Of a DNA stretch of 64,000 nt, positions 56,144-64,000 are shown one piece after another. The DNA lies in NCBI RefSeq assembly GCF_900104535.1, contig NZ_LT629710.1:3100001-3164000 (forward strand), given 5' to 3'. Within the stretch, counting starts at the first letter, position 1. Each line of letters begins with the position of its first letter. The stretch comes from Nakamurella panacisegetis. GTDB lineage: Bacteria; Actinomycetota; Actinomycetes; Mycobacteriales; Nakamurellaceae. Below the pieces are notes generated by a model. It was not told the DNA's origin. It made no database searches and worked only from the letters and a program-made list of their open reading frames with translations. The translations under genes and the position numbers were made by a program.

Positions 56144-57277
56144 CTACCGATAGTTCAGTTCGGCCAATTCAGTGGCGAGGTTCCGGCGAAATGCCGGCAC
56201 GTGGCCGAGTAACGGGAGTGCAAAGTTGCGGGCGGCGCGTAGCCCTACGTTGCGGGTCGTGGCAATGCGGGTCATCCGGTCGGTGAACGCGACGACCCGT
56301 TGGGCGACCGGCCGGCGTTGCTCTTCGTACCCGCCGAGCTGGTGGGTGGCGAAAGCCCGACCCAGGGCGTATCCATCCTGGATCCCGGTGTTCATACCCT
56401 GACCGCCGGCCGGGCTGTGGACGTGGGCCGCATCGCCGGCCAGGAGAAGCCGACCGTCGCGGAAGTGGTCGGCCACCCGATGATTCACCCGGAAACGAGA
56501 AGACCATGCCAGGCCGCTGATCCGCCCGCGCCCCGGTGCCCGCTCGTCCAACAGCCGTTGGACGAAGGCGAGGTCGGGGGCGGCCGGGGCCTCATCAACG
56601 GTGGCGACGATGCGGTAGTGGCCGCCGGGCAGCGGCGCGACGACGGTGAGCCCGGCGGCGGCGAAGGTCAGGGAGACTTCCAACGCGCCGGCCGACCAGT
56701 CCATCGTGACGTCGGCCAGGACGAACGACTCGGCGTACGTGCTGCCGGTGAACCCTATGCCCGACGACTCTCGCACGGCACTGTGCATGCCGTCGGCGCC
56801 GACGGCGTAGGCCGCGCGCATGGTGTGCCCGGTGGTCATGGTCAGGGTGACGCCGTCGTCGTCCTGCATCACCGATGCCACCTCATGGGGACGATGCACG
56901 TCATGACCCAAGGCCCGCAGCCGAGCGAGCAGGACCGCCTCGGTCTCGCACTGGGCGATCATCAGCGCATACGGGTACGGCGTGGGGAGTCCGCCGAACG
57001 GAACGGTGAGCAGCCGGTGGGAACCGTCGCGGACCGTGAACTGCTGGACCTGGAGACCGCGGGAGATCAAGGCCTGCGCCGTGTCGAGCTCGTCCAGAAC
57101 CTCCAGCGTCCGGGCGTGCACCACGGCGGCCCGCGACGTGTTGGCGCCTTCGGTCAGCCGGTCCAGAAGGACGAACTCGATCCCGGCCGACGCCAGGGTG
57201 ACGGCCAGGGTCAGTCCGGTCGGACCGGCGCCGACGATGGCCACCTCCGTGCGAGCCGGCAGTGCGGAGCTGTTCAT
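56144..57277 (-). CDS. FAD-dependent aromatic monooxygenase (PHBH fold)
   Basis: This 377-residue flavoprotein has the dinucleotide motif VAIVGAGPTGLTLAVTLASA near residue 12, the DG motif YAVGADGMHSAVRESSG near 154, and the GD motif GRLLLAGDAAHVHSPAGGQG near 277 followed by MNTGIQDGYALG. Such enzymes hydroxylate phenols or tetracycline-like compounds with NAD(P)H. The substrate is unknown. It is divergent from a TetR regulator 106 bases away, so a small aromatic inducer may switch it on. ATG 57277 is preceded by GGAGACC. Confidence 0.88.
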   Translation of the reverse strand: MNSSALPARTEVAIVGAGPTGLTLAVTLASAGIEFVLLDRLTEGANTSRAAVVHARTLEVLDELDTAQALISRGLQVQQFTVRDGSHRLLTVPFGGLPTPYPYALMIAQCETEAVLLARLRALGHDVHRPHEVASVMQDDDGVTLTMTTGHTMRAAYAVGADGMHSAVRESSGIGFTGSTYAESFVLADVTMDWSAGALEVSLTFAAAGLTVVAPLPGGHYRIVATVDEAPAAPDLAFVQRLLDERAPGRGRISGLAWSSRFRVNHRVADHFRDGRLLLAGDAAHVHSPAGGQGMNTGIQDGYALGRAFATHQLGGYEEQRRPVAQRVVAFTDRMTRIATTRNVGLRAARNFALPLLGHVPAFRRNLATELAELNYR

Positions 57278-57296
57278 CTCGGGTCTCCTCTCGACA

Positions 57297-57386
57297 ATGC
57301 CAACGGATGTTGGCCAACACCTGTTGACATGATGACGCCTGCGACGAAGCGATGTCAACATGCGATGGCCTACAGTTGTTGGCATG
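57297..57386. promoter_or_regulatory. Clustered palindromic operators between monooxygenase and TetR genes
   Basis: Perfect palindrome GCCAAC-ggat-GTTGGC at 57299-57314. The word TGTTGACAT (57322-57330) reappears inverted as ATGTCAACA (57352-57360), and a related TTGTTGGCA lies at 57377-57385, overlapping the TetR start. The shared TGTTG(A/G)CA half-site pattern suggests TetR binds here and represses both divergent genes. Confidence 0.6.
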
Positions 57387-57962
57387 GCGGGAGATACACG
57401 AGGTGGCCCGGAGAAGCGCTCCGATCGGACGAAGGCCGAGATCCTGCGAGCCGCTCGGGAGCTGCTGGCCGCCCACGGATACGACCGCACGACCATTCGC
57501 GCCGTCGCCGCCGAGGCCGGCATCGATCCGTCGATGGTCATGCGGTACTTCGTGAATAAGGCGCAGCTCTTCGACGCCGCGCTGGACATTGACCTGCGCC
57601 TGCCGGACCTGTCGGCCGTCCCGCTCGACGAGCTGCCGGCGCTGATCGTCCGCCTCTTCCTCGACCGATGGGAGAGCAACCCGACCGGCGACGCTCTGTT
57701 GGTGCTGCTCCGCTCGGCGGTGACCAACGACCACGCCGCGGCTCAGATGCATCAGGTCTTCGCCGAGCAGGTCGCCCCCACGCTGGCTACGGCGCTCGGG
57801 CACGACCTCGCCCAGCGGCGGGCCGGCCTGGTCGCGGCGCAGCTTCTCGGCCTGGGGTTGACCCGGTACCTGTTACGCCTCCCAGCCGTGGCGGGGCTCT
57901 CCCGGGAGGAGATCGAACACTCCCTCACCCCGGCCATCCGGGCGACCCTCGAACTCGCCTGA
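57384..57962 (+). CDS. TetR-family transcription regulator
   Basis: This 192-residue protein has an N-terminal helix-turn-helix (RTKAEILRAARELLAAHGYD, TTIRAVAAEAGIDPSMVMRY, residues 15-60) and the typical all-helical ligand domain, with LLGLGLTRYLLRLPAVAGLS near 155. It is likely to repress the divergent FAD monooxygenase and itself. ATG 57384 has no clear ribosome site; ATG 57360, eight codons earlier, is an alternative, and a leaderless message is possible. Confidence 0.88.
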   Translation: MAGDTRGGPEKRSDRTKAEILRAARELLAAHGYDRTTIRAVAAEAGIDPSMVMRYFVNKAQLFDAALDIDLRLPDLSAVPLDELPALIVRLFLDRWESNPTGDALLVLLRSAVTNDHAAAQMHQVFAEQVAPTLATALGHDLAQRRAGLVAAQLLGLGLTRYLLRLPAVAGLSREEIEHSLTPAIRATLELA

Positions 57963-57999
57963 CGCCGAAGCTCGGGCCGGCGCCCTCCCGAGACGGCCG

Positions 58000-58920
58000 T
58001 CAGGACAGCGGCAGACGCCCCTCACCGATTGCGAACAGCGACCCGGTCAACGCGAGGTCCCCGACGGTGCTGACCCCGCAGAAGGCTTCGGCCGGGGACG
58101 TCTGGATGGGGTCGGTCTGGCCGGGGGCGGGATGCCCGGTGACGCCGTGATAGACGACCTTGGCCTCGATCGTGAGCCCGGACGCGCCCTTCAGATCCTT
58201 CCGGCCGGTCAGGTAGCGCACGAAATCCTGACAGGAGATGTCCAGGACGGATTGCGCGGGCAGGGCGTCGACCAGTCCGGTCAGGGCGAACAACTCGGCT
58301 CGGTGTCGGGATCCGCAGTCGACCGATCGCCCGCCGACCAGATCGTCCGAACAGAGCGTGTACGAATTCGGCAACGTCCCGCCGCTGAACGCCTCGCGCA
58401 CCGTGCCGATCGCGGGCTTCGGCGAGGTGCCTTCGGTGATGCACGCGATCCAGTCCTGTCCGACTGCTCGCTGCTCCACACTGGGTCCGATCAGGCCGAC
58501 CGTCCCGACCGGGGCCGGCCGCCACGGGCCGAAGGAGACGCTCTGGTAGTCGCCTCGGTCGTATCTCGGAAGTACCTGGTCGACGGCCAGGTAGCTGCTG
58601 GCCGCGCCTTCGCAGAACGTGGCGCTCGGGGCGCGGATTTCGTCGGGCTGGGTGTTGGGAAACGTCAGCGAGTCGGCGTAGATCTGCACGATCTCGCCGT
58701 AGTGGGGCGTCGCGCACGAGCCGTAACTGAGCGCCGGGACTTCGCCCGAAGCGCCCGACGACGCCGGGTCGGACAGCACACAATCCCCGACGGTGGGCGG
58801 CGGCGCGATGGTGACCGCCTCGGCTTGTCCCGCCACCTGTGTGCCGCCGATGCGTGGCACCGCCGCGGCGACCAGCACGGTGAACAGCAGCAATGCCGCG
58901 CCGAGAGGTCGCCGGTCCAT
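58000..58920 (-). CDS. Septum-formation-like secreted/membrane-anchored protein
   Basis: This 306-residue protein has an N-terminal anchor or signal (AALLLFTVLVAAAVPRIGGT). It then has two cysteine-containing repeats around PPPTVGDCVLSDPASSGASG and DDLVGGRSVDCGSRHRAELF, each followed later by a paired Cys. The VGDC...HYGEI and DWIACI words resemble Septum_form-type domains of actinobacterial cell-division proteins. It sits outside the cytoplasmic membrane. Assignment is by short motifs only; the role is not established. It shares a strand with the SNF2 gene upstream. Confidence 0.55.
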   Translation of the reverse strand: MDRRPLGAALLLFTVLVAAAVPRIGGTQVAGQAEAVTIAPPPTVGDCVLSDPASSGASGEVPALSYGSCATPHYGEIVQIYADSLTFPNTQPDEIRAPSATFCEGAASSYLAVDQVLPRYDRGDYQSVSFGPWRPAPVGTVGLIGPSVEQRAVGQDWIACITEGTSPKPAIGTVREAFSGGTLPNSYTLCSDDLVGGRSVDCGSRHRAELFALTGLVDALPAQSVLDISCQDFVRYLTGRKDLKGASGLTIEAKVVYHGVTGHPAPGQTDPIQTSPAEAFCGVSTVGDLALTGSLFAIGEGRLPLS

Positions 58921-58993
58921 GGTCCGACGGTACGTCCGAATGCCGGTGGTTCGCTGCCGAGATCGGCGTGGACGGTCGTGACGACGCAGTGCC

Positions 58994-61900
58994 TCAGGCC
59001 AACAGCTCCCGGATGTCGTCGGTGCTCAGCGTGTTGGCGAAGAGCGCTTCGTCGTCGATGACGAGGTCGAACAGATCGGCCTTGCGTTTCTGCAGGGCGA
59101 GCACCTTCTCTTCGATGGTGTCGGTGGCGACGAGCCGGTAGACCATGACGGGTTTGTCCTGCCCGATGCGGTGGGTCCGGTCGATCGCCTGGTCCTCGCG
59201 GGCCGGGTTCCACCAGGGGTCGAGCAGGAAGACGTAGTCGGCCTCAGTGAGGTTGAGGCCGAACCCGCCCGCCTTGAGGCTGATCAGGAACACCGGGGCC
59301 GTGCCGTTCTTGAACTGATCGATGACGGCGCCGCGGTGCAGGGTGCTGCCGTCAAGGTAGGAGTGCTCGATGCCGGCCTTCTCCAGGCGGGCGGCGACCT
59401 TGGACAGATACGACGTGAACTGGCTGAAGACCAGCGCCCGGTGGCCCTCGGCGATCAGGTCGTCGAGCTGCTCGAACAGCGCGTCGAGTTTCGCCGACGG
59501 GTACTCGGCGTACTCGTCACCGATCAACGACGCGTCCAGGGCGAGCAGCCGCAGCAGGGTCAGCGACCGGAACACGATGAACTTGTTGCGGTCGTCCTCT
59601 TCGTCGAGCAGCTTGAACAGCTTCTGCCGTTCCCGCTGCAGGAACAGCTCGTAGAGGTCGCGGTGCTCGGGCGCGAGGTCCACCCGCAGGATCTGCTCCT
59701 GCTTGGCCGGGAGGTCGGCGGCGACCAGCTCTTTGGTGCGGCGCAACAGGAATGGGCGGATGCGGCGCCGCAGCTTGTCGATGCGCTGCCGGCGGGTGGC
59801 GGCGTTGACCTCTTCGGCGTGGCCGGCGCCGATGCCGCTGGTGATGCCGGTGTGCGGGTCCTGGATGGGCCGGACGTACTCGCGCTGGAACCGCGGGGCG
59901 CTGGCGAACAGGCCGGGAGCGACGATGGCGAACAGGGCCTGCAGATCGGTGAGGGAGTTCTCCAGCGGGGTGCCGGTGACGGCGAGCTTGAACCGTACGG
60001 TCAGTTCGAGGGCGGCCTGGTGCACCTTGGACATCGGGTTCTTGACGAACTGGGCCTCGTCGAGGATGAGGGCCGCCCAGCCGGTGGTCTCCGCGATTCG
60101 CTCATACACCTCGAAGTCCAGGCGCAGCAACGCATAACTGGTGATGACGATGTCGGCACCCTGGATCGCGTCGGCGATCGGGATCTTGCCGGCGGCCTGG
60201 GTGGTGCCGAGCTGAATGACCTTCAGGTCGGGCGTGAACCGCTCGGCCTCGGTGGCCCAGTTCGTCATGACGGACGTCGGAGCGACGACCAGGAACGGCT
60301 TGCGCTGCTCGGCGTGGTCGAGGGCGTGCTGCATCAGGGCGAGGCACTGGACGGTCTTGCCGAGGCCCATGTCGTCGGCCAGGATGCCGCCGAGCTGGTG
60401 CCGCCACAGGTAGGCGAGCCAGTTGAACCCGTCCTTCTGGTAGGGCCGCAGGGTGGCCTTCAGCGTGGTCGGTGGGTCGATCGGTTGCGGCGTATCGCTT
60501 TTCGCGTCCGCCAGTAGTGCGCGCCATTCGACGGCCGGCGTGGCTTCCTCGGCGAGGTCCTCGAAGTCGGACCACATGGTGACGACCTGGTGCGGGCTCA
60601 GCGACGGGGTCGGTTCCCACTCGTCGAGGTGCCGGGACTCCTCGATGAGATCGGCCAGTGCCCGCAGCGCCGGGTGCCGCAGAGAGAAGTAGGACCCGTC
60701 GACCATCAGCAGCTTGTGCCGGCCCTTGGCCAGCGCCTTGAACAGCGGCAGGAACGGGATGGTCCGGCCCTCGATGGTGACGACGACGCCGAGGTTGAAC
60801 CAGTCGTTCTTCTCCGACGGGACGGTGGTGATCGTGAGCTCCGGAGTGCCGGTGAGTTCGCGGAAGTTGGGGGCCTCACCGTGGGTTTCGATTCTTACCC
60901 CGTCCAGGACGCGTAGTGCGCGAAGCGTCTTGGACGCGAACTCGGCGGCGTCGAGGCCTTTGAGCGTGACGGGCATCGGGACGTCGCGGGGGAGCAGCTC
61001 GGTGCCGAGCCAGTCTTCGGGGAGCAGGCCTTCCGGGATGACGTCGGCCAGCGGCGGAGGTGGCGATGATCGGCGGCCACCCTGCCAGCGCCAGCTCAGG
61101 CTCAGGGTGTGTTTCGGGGCGTGGGTGACGCCGACGACCAGGATCGGTGGTGGGGGCGGAGGCAGGGTGACGGTCTTGTCCGAGCTCGTCACGTCGATGC
61201 GTTCTTGCAGGTCGGGGAGGTAGTTGTCGATGAAGTCTTCGAGGTCGGGTTCCGGGACTGACGTGGGTCTCGTGCGCAGGATGACGATCTGGTCGGGGGT
61301 GAGCGGCTCGGTGGCCGGGGCGATGAGGATCTGCCGCGGGGTGGCCGGGTCGATGATGTAGACGCCGTGGTTGCCGATTGCTCTGGCGTGGGTCGCATCG
61401 GCTTGCTTGCCGTCGACGTTGAGGCGGGGGCTGACGGTGACGCCCTCGTCGGTGCGGGTGGCGTCGAGGGTGAGGGTGGCTTGCTTCGCACGCTTGACGT
61501 CGGCCTTTGCGCCGGCGCCGACGAGTTGGATGCCGAGGGCGCCGGTCTGGTCCAGGAGGGTCCAGAGCACGGGGTTGGCCGACTCGTCGAGGTAGATCCA
61601 GTCAGGGTCACGGCCGGGCGCGGTGACGCCCAGGGCACGGTGCAGCGCACCGAACTCGCAGAACCAGCGGTGCTGGTCGACGTCGAGGTTCAATCGGTTG
61701 ACCAGGTGCTGGATGTTCGTCCAGGTGATGCCCTTCTGGGCCCAGCCTCGGGTGGTCCGGGCTACTGGCCGCACGGCCAGACGATGGTCTTGTCGCAGGT
61801 CACCGGTGGCGGGCTTCGCTGCTTTCGAGACTGGGCCGTTCCAGCGGGTGGTACTCCGAGGGATCAGCTCGCGGAGCTCGAACTGCAGAGCGAGGCGGGT

Positions 61901-62095
61901 GAGGTCCGCGAGCTCAGCTGGCTCGCTCTGGGCCGCCGGCGCCGGCGCATACCCGCGCAGGGCATCGCGCCAGCCCTCGCCGTCGGGAGCAGCTTGCGCC
62001 GGAGGGGGTGCCACAGGTCGATTCTCCCCGAGCGCACCGACAGCCGAGACCAGACTCGACTCACCGCCAGATTGTCTCTGATGCGGACGGTTCAA
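58994..62095 (-). CDS. SNF2-family ATP-dependent DNA helicase/translocase
   Basis: This 1033-residue protein has a C-terminal SNF2 core: LADDMGLGKTVQCLALMQHA near 585 (Walker A), ALILDEAQFVKNPMS near 683 (DEAQ box), VTGTPLENSLTDLQALFAIV near 715 and the helicase C motifs LVFSQFTSYLSKVAARLEKA near 900 and DRTHRIGQDKPVMVYRLVAT near 985. About 550 residues precede it with a long insert of unknown fold. TTG 62095 is a weak start; others downstream are possible. It follows the frameshifted DUF6998-like gene by about 36 bases. A DNA-repair role is possible, but the neighbours suggest defence. Confidence 0.85.
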   Translation of the reverse strand: MNRPHQRQSGGESSLVSAVGALGENRPVAPPPAQAAPDGEGWRDALRGYAPAPAAQSEPAELADLTRLALQFELRELIPRSTTRWNGPVSKAAKPATGDLRQDHRLAVRPVARTTRGWAQKGITWTNIQHLVNRLNLDVDQHRWFCEFGALHRALGVTAPGRDPDWIYLDESANPVLWTLLDQTGALGIQLVGAGAKADVKRAKQATLTLDATRTDEGVTVSPRLNVDGKQADATHARAIGNHGVYIIDPATPRQILIAPATEPLTPDQIVILRTRPTSVPEPDLEDFIDNYLPDLQERIDVTSSDKTVTLPPPPPPILVVGVTHAPKHTLSLSWRWQGGRRSSPPPPLADVIPEGLLPEDWLGTELLPRDVPMPVTLKGLDAAEFASKTLRALRVLDGVRIETHGEAPNFRELTGTPELTITTVPSEKNDWFNLGVVVTIEGRTIPFLPLFKALAKGRHKLLMVDGSYFSLRHPALRALADLIEESRHLDEWEPTPSLSPHQVVTMWSDFEDLAEEATPAVEWRALLADAKSDTPQPIDPPTTLKATLRPYQKDGFNWLAYLWRHQLGGILADDMGLGKTVQCLALMQHALDHAEQRKPFLVVAPTSVMTNWATEAERFTPDLKVIQLGTTQAAGKIPIADAIQGADIVITSYALLRLDFEVYERIAETTGWAALILDEAQFVKNPMSKVHQAALELTVRFKLAVTGTPLENSLTDLQALFAIVAPGLFASAPRFQREYVRPIQDPHTGITSGIGAGHAEEVNAATRRQRIDKLRRRIRPFLLRRTKELVAADLPAKQEQILRVDLAPEHRDLYELFLQRERQKLFKLLDEEDDRNKFIVFRSLTLLRLLALDASLIGDEYAEYPSAKLDALFEQLDDLIAEGHRALVFSQFTSYLSKVAARLEKAGIEHSYLDGSTLHRGAVIDQFKNGTAPVFLISLKAGGFGLNLTEADYVFLLDPWWNPAREDQAIDRTHRIGQDKPVMVYRLVATDTIEEKVLALQKRKADLFDLVIDDEALFANTLSTDDIRELLA

Positions 62096-62131
62096 TTCCC
62101 GCTGCGCAACATCTCGACACGCGGGCCGTCC

Positions 62132-62676
62132 CTACAGAACGGCCGAGCTGAACTGGCCGAGGATGAGTCGCTGCGCCTCCGTGAGCACCACGCGTCCGGT
62201 CCTCTGCGGGAAGATCTCGGCCGCGCTCCAGAGCTCGTTGCGCACGCTCGACGCCACGCCGGCCTTTTGTCCTCGATCGGCTCGGTCGGCAGCGAGCGCC
62301 TTGGCACCGAACAGGTACACGTTGTCGACGCACCACGGACGGATGCCGCCGCTGGAGGTCGACGCGGATGACTTCGGCCCGGCCAGGACGAGGTAGAAGT
62401 CCGGGCACGACGGCTCGACCGTGTCCAGGATCCTTCGCGCTTGAGATACCACTTCACATTGACGGACTGACCGGCGAGTTCGCCGGTCCGGAACCGTCCG
62501 TCAAGGCCAGCGGCATTGGCGGATGGTTCGAGCTCGATATCGAAGACTCGGGCGGCGATCCACTCGCCCAAGTGTCCGGCAGTCATTGGCCGATGAATGA
62601 TCTGTGCGATTTCGGCATCGATTCGGTTGCGGTGCCGGAGATGCCGGCTGATTGCGGTCAATGCGTCGTCAGTCAT
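62132..62676 (-). pseudogene. DUF6998-like restriction-endonuclease-type gene, frameshifted
   Basis: The first half, in one frame from ATG 62676, reads TDDALTAISRHLRHRNRIDA then WIAARVFDIELEPSANAAGL and QSVNVKWYLKREG. The second half, from about 62431 onward in another frame, reads LDTVEPSCPDFYLVLAGPKS and CVDNVYLFGAKALAADRADR to stop 62132. One base is missing near 62431, between GAAGG and ATCC. Together the halves match the DUF6998 family that I recall from actinobacterial restriction-type loci. The break could be a real mutation or a sequencing error; the gene start overlaps the nuclease stop (ATGA). Confidence 0.75.
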
Positions 62677-63182
62677 GGGTTGAGTGTCGCCCGTGTCGCG
62701 CTGGCCTGAACCACCGGCTGGGGGGAGAAATCTCCGGGACCCGCGGCCTCGCTCCGCGGCCACCAGAGGCGGACACCCAGCGAATCGCAGATGTCGGACG
62801 AGAGCCCGTCAGCTGGGCGGCGATCGGTGACGAGCCACGCCTGGGTGGCGTGACCCTGCTGGGCCGAGACGAACCGGTATCGCAGAACTTGTCTGAGGCC
62901 GAGCCGAAGTTGTTCCCGTTCGTTGAGGTCCGTGATGCCTTTGACTTCGACGATGTGGAGCAAAGAACTCTGTCGCCACACGACATCGGGCTGCTCGCCG
63001 AACCAGCCAACAGCTTTGATCGGCCGCTGGCCACCCTCACGGAGCATCTGATGCAGGGCGCGCACGGTTCGGTTGTGGCGGTTTCGCGCCTCACCGACAA
63101 CCTCCGGATCAATCCTCCTCGGTCCGGACACGACCGCAACGATCACATCGTCGGCCGCGTCATCGGCGTCCTGATCAAGCAA
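62673..63182 (-). CDS. PD-(D/E)XK-type nuclease domain protein
   Basis: This 169-residue protein has the segment GWFGEQPDVVWRQSSLLHIV followed by EVKGITDLNEREQLRLGLRQ. This fits the PD...(D/E)XK nuclease core (D in PDVVW, E and K in EVK, then an alpha helix with QVLRYR). TTG 63182 has no good ribosome site; GTG codons downstream (near VSGPRRIDPE) are alternatives. It lies in the same reading frame as the EVE gene, directly after its stop codon (24 bases apart), so the pair may once have been one protein. The stop overlaps the DUF6998-like start by ATGA. Confidence 0.75.
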   Translation of the reverse strand: MLDQDADDAADDVIVAVVSGPRRIDPEVVGEARNRHNRTVRALHQMLREGGQRPIKAVGWFGEQPDVVWRQSSLLHIVEVKGITDLNEREQLRLGLRQVLRYRFVSAQQGHATQAWLVTDRRPADGLSSDICDSLGVRLWWPRSEAAGPGDFSPQPVVQASATRATLNP

Positions 63183-63206
63183 GTCGTAGCGGAGGCGAGG
63201 GCGTCC

Positions 63207-63665
63207 TCATGTCATCTCGATGTCGGGCTGGTCGTGGCCGAAGCCGGTGTCGAACCAAGCCTTGGCCACCGACGACGCCTGATCGTCGAGCTGCACCGGA
63301 GCAGCGTTGGCGCCGGTTCGAAAGTCCAGAGCATCCCGAACCTCGTTCCACGAAAATGACAGGGGGCTCGTCTCCTTCAGAACACGCATCTCGACTATGG
63401 ACTTGTAGATCTCGTTCTCGCGGACTTGCTCGCGAAATCCCCACCGATCCGGCCAGGGCAAGGATCGGTAGTCGTACTCAGCGGAGCTCAAGGAGTCTGA
63501 CAACGCCACCGCAGTCGCAATGAGGCCACTCCCGGCTTGCCAGAAGAAGAGATCATCACCCGTCTTGAACGGGCGTGATTTTTTCGTCGCCCAGATTCCA
63601 TCTCCGCGCCCGAGCGCCCAGTTCTCGGAGCTGTCCGCGCCGACAATCAAGATCCATCCAGCCAT
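63207..63665 (-). CDS. EVE-domain protein
   Basis: This 152-residue protein opens MAGWILIVGADSSENWALGR and continues GIWATKKSRPFKTGDDLFFW and AGSGLIATAVALSDSLS. That is the EVE/PUA-like pattern (W.LIV...NW, then PF..GD...FW and GSG). EVE domains read modified bases and are often linked to modification-dependent restriction enzymes. ATG 63665 is preceded by AAGGGG. The nuclease gene follows immediately in the same frame. The whole cluster runs on the minus strand. Confidence 0.85.
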   Translation of the reverse strand: MAGWILIVGADSSENWALGRGDGIWATKKSRPFKTGDDLFFWQAGSGLIATAVALSDSLSSAEYDYRSLPWPDRWGFREQVRENEIYKSIVEMRVLKETSPLSFSWNEVRDALDFRTGANAAPVQLDDQASSVAKAWFDTGFGHDQPDIEMT

Positions 63666-63771
63666 GCCTCTGTGCCCCTTGTGGGTTCACAGCGGGTGGA
63701 GGCATGTCCATCGGGAAGCCTGTCGGGCCGCAGTTCGACGCTGGCGGTGACCGGCTGGCCACCGCCAGGTG

Positions 63772-64000
63772 TTACGGAAGTAGTGACCGGAGGAAGGCCC
63801 GGGTCTCTTCGTCCGTCGAGTAGATGAGGGTGCCGACCATGCCGCGGGTGAGCAGAACCTTGTAGACGTGGCGAACCAGCCGGTCGAAGTCGGAGTCGCC
63901 CACCGTGTTGCGAGACCGAAAGTCTGGATCCTTGTTGAACTCGCGCCGGCTCACCCACCGGTCGGCTCGCCATACGAGATCGGGTCCGATGATCACGCCA
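63772..64000 (-). CDS. DUF2075/Schlafen-like helicase, C-terminal end (partial)
   Basis: Only the last 76 codons are in the window. GVIIGPDLVWRADRWVSRRE and RLVRHVYKVLLTRGMVGTLI, then YSTDEETRAF, match the C-terminal part of DUF2075-type DNA/RNA helicases, where VRHVYKVLLTRGM is the conserved arginine-finger region. The start of the gene lies beyond position 64000. It is the first visible gene of the minus-strand cluster, with 106 bases between its stop and the EVE gene. Confidence 0.8.
   Translation of the reverse strand, partial: GVIIGPDLVWRADRWVSRREFNKDPDFRSRNTVGDSDFDRLVRHVYKVLLTRGMVGTLIYSTDEETRAFLRSLLP

Overview
The window is very GC-rich and reads as a chromosomal segment of an actinobacterium. 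It carries actinobacteria-only or actinobacteria-typical genes (a WhiB2-type iron-sulphur regulator, the mIHF nucleoid protein, the coenzyme F420 genes fbiA and fbiB, DUF3499, WXG100 proteins). Two long blocks follow the gene order I recall for Mycobacterium tuberculosis: Rv3255c-Rv3264c (mannose/F420/whiB2) and Rv1388-Rv1417 (mihF to ribH). A Nakamurella/Frankineae-like genome would fit, but that is inference. I saw no rRNA, tRNA or CRISPR array.

Layout. 1-9844: surface-glycan block with a GtrA-like tail, a GT2 glycosyltransferase and a methyltransferase on plus, then a tightly coupled minus-strand operon (large membrane protein, GtrB/DPM-like GT2, sugar-nucleotide epimerase, two related large membrane proteins). 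9997-20364: GDP-mannose supply (manC, manB, manA) interleaved with fbiA/fbiB, an M50 protease, whiB2, a DUF3499 gene, a Trm112-like gene and a SIS-domain gene. 20590-36601: core metabolism and information genes: biotin carboxylase, mihF, gmk, rpoZ, coaBC, metK, degenerate priA, fmt, rsmB, rpe, ribE-ribBA-ribH (no ribD) and an Rv1417-like membrane protein. 36611-38412: Lrp regulator divergent from hppD. 38477-41804: DUF1844, then infC (apparent ATC start, long leader) -rpmI-rplT and a SpoU RNA methyltransferase. 41963-46180: DMT exporter/LysR pair, a BNR-repeat protein coupled to a MoaD/ThiS-like protein, and a PemK-like protein.

46324-56143 is accessory: two WXG100 proteins precede a 1539-residue RHS polymorphic toxin with a type VII-style N-terminus and a Tse2-like tip, followed by its probable immunity gene. 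Next come an intact ISL3-family insertion sequence with an 8-bp target duplication, a decayed paralogue of the neighbouring secreted protein, and a lipoprotein/secreted-protein pair. 56144-57962 is an FAD monooxygenase divergent from a TetR regulator with clustered palindromes between them. 58000-58920 is a septum-formation-like protein.

58994-64000 is a compact minus-strand cluster that looks like DNA defence: the end of a DUF2075-like helicase, an EVE-domain protein, a PD-(D/E)XK nuclease in the same frame right after the EVE stop codon, a frameshifted DUF6998-like gene and a 1033-residue SNF2 helicase. With the RHS locus, this is the part most likely to hold something undescribed.
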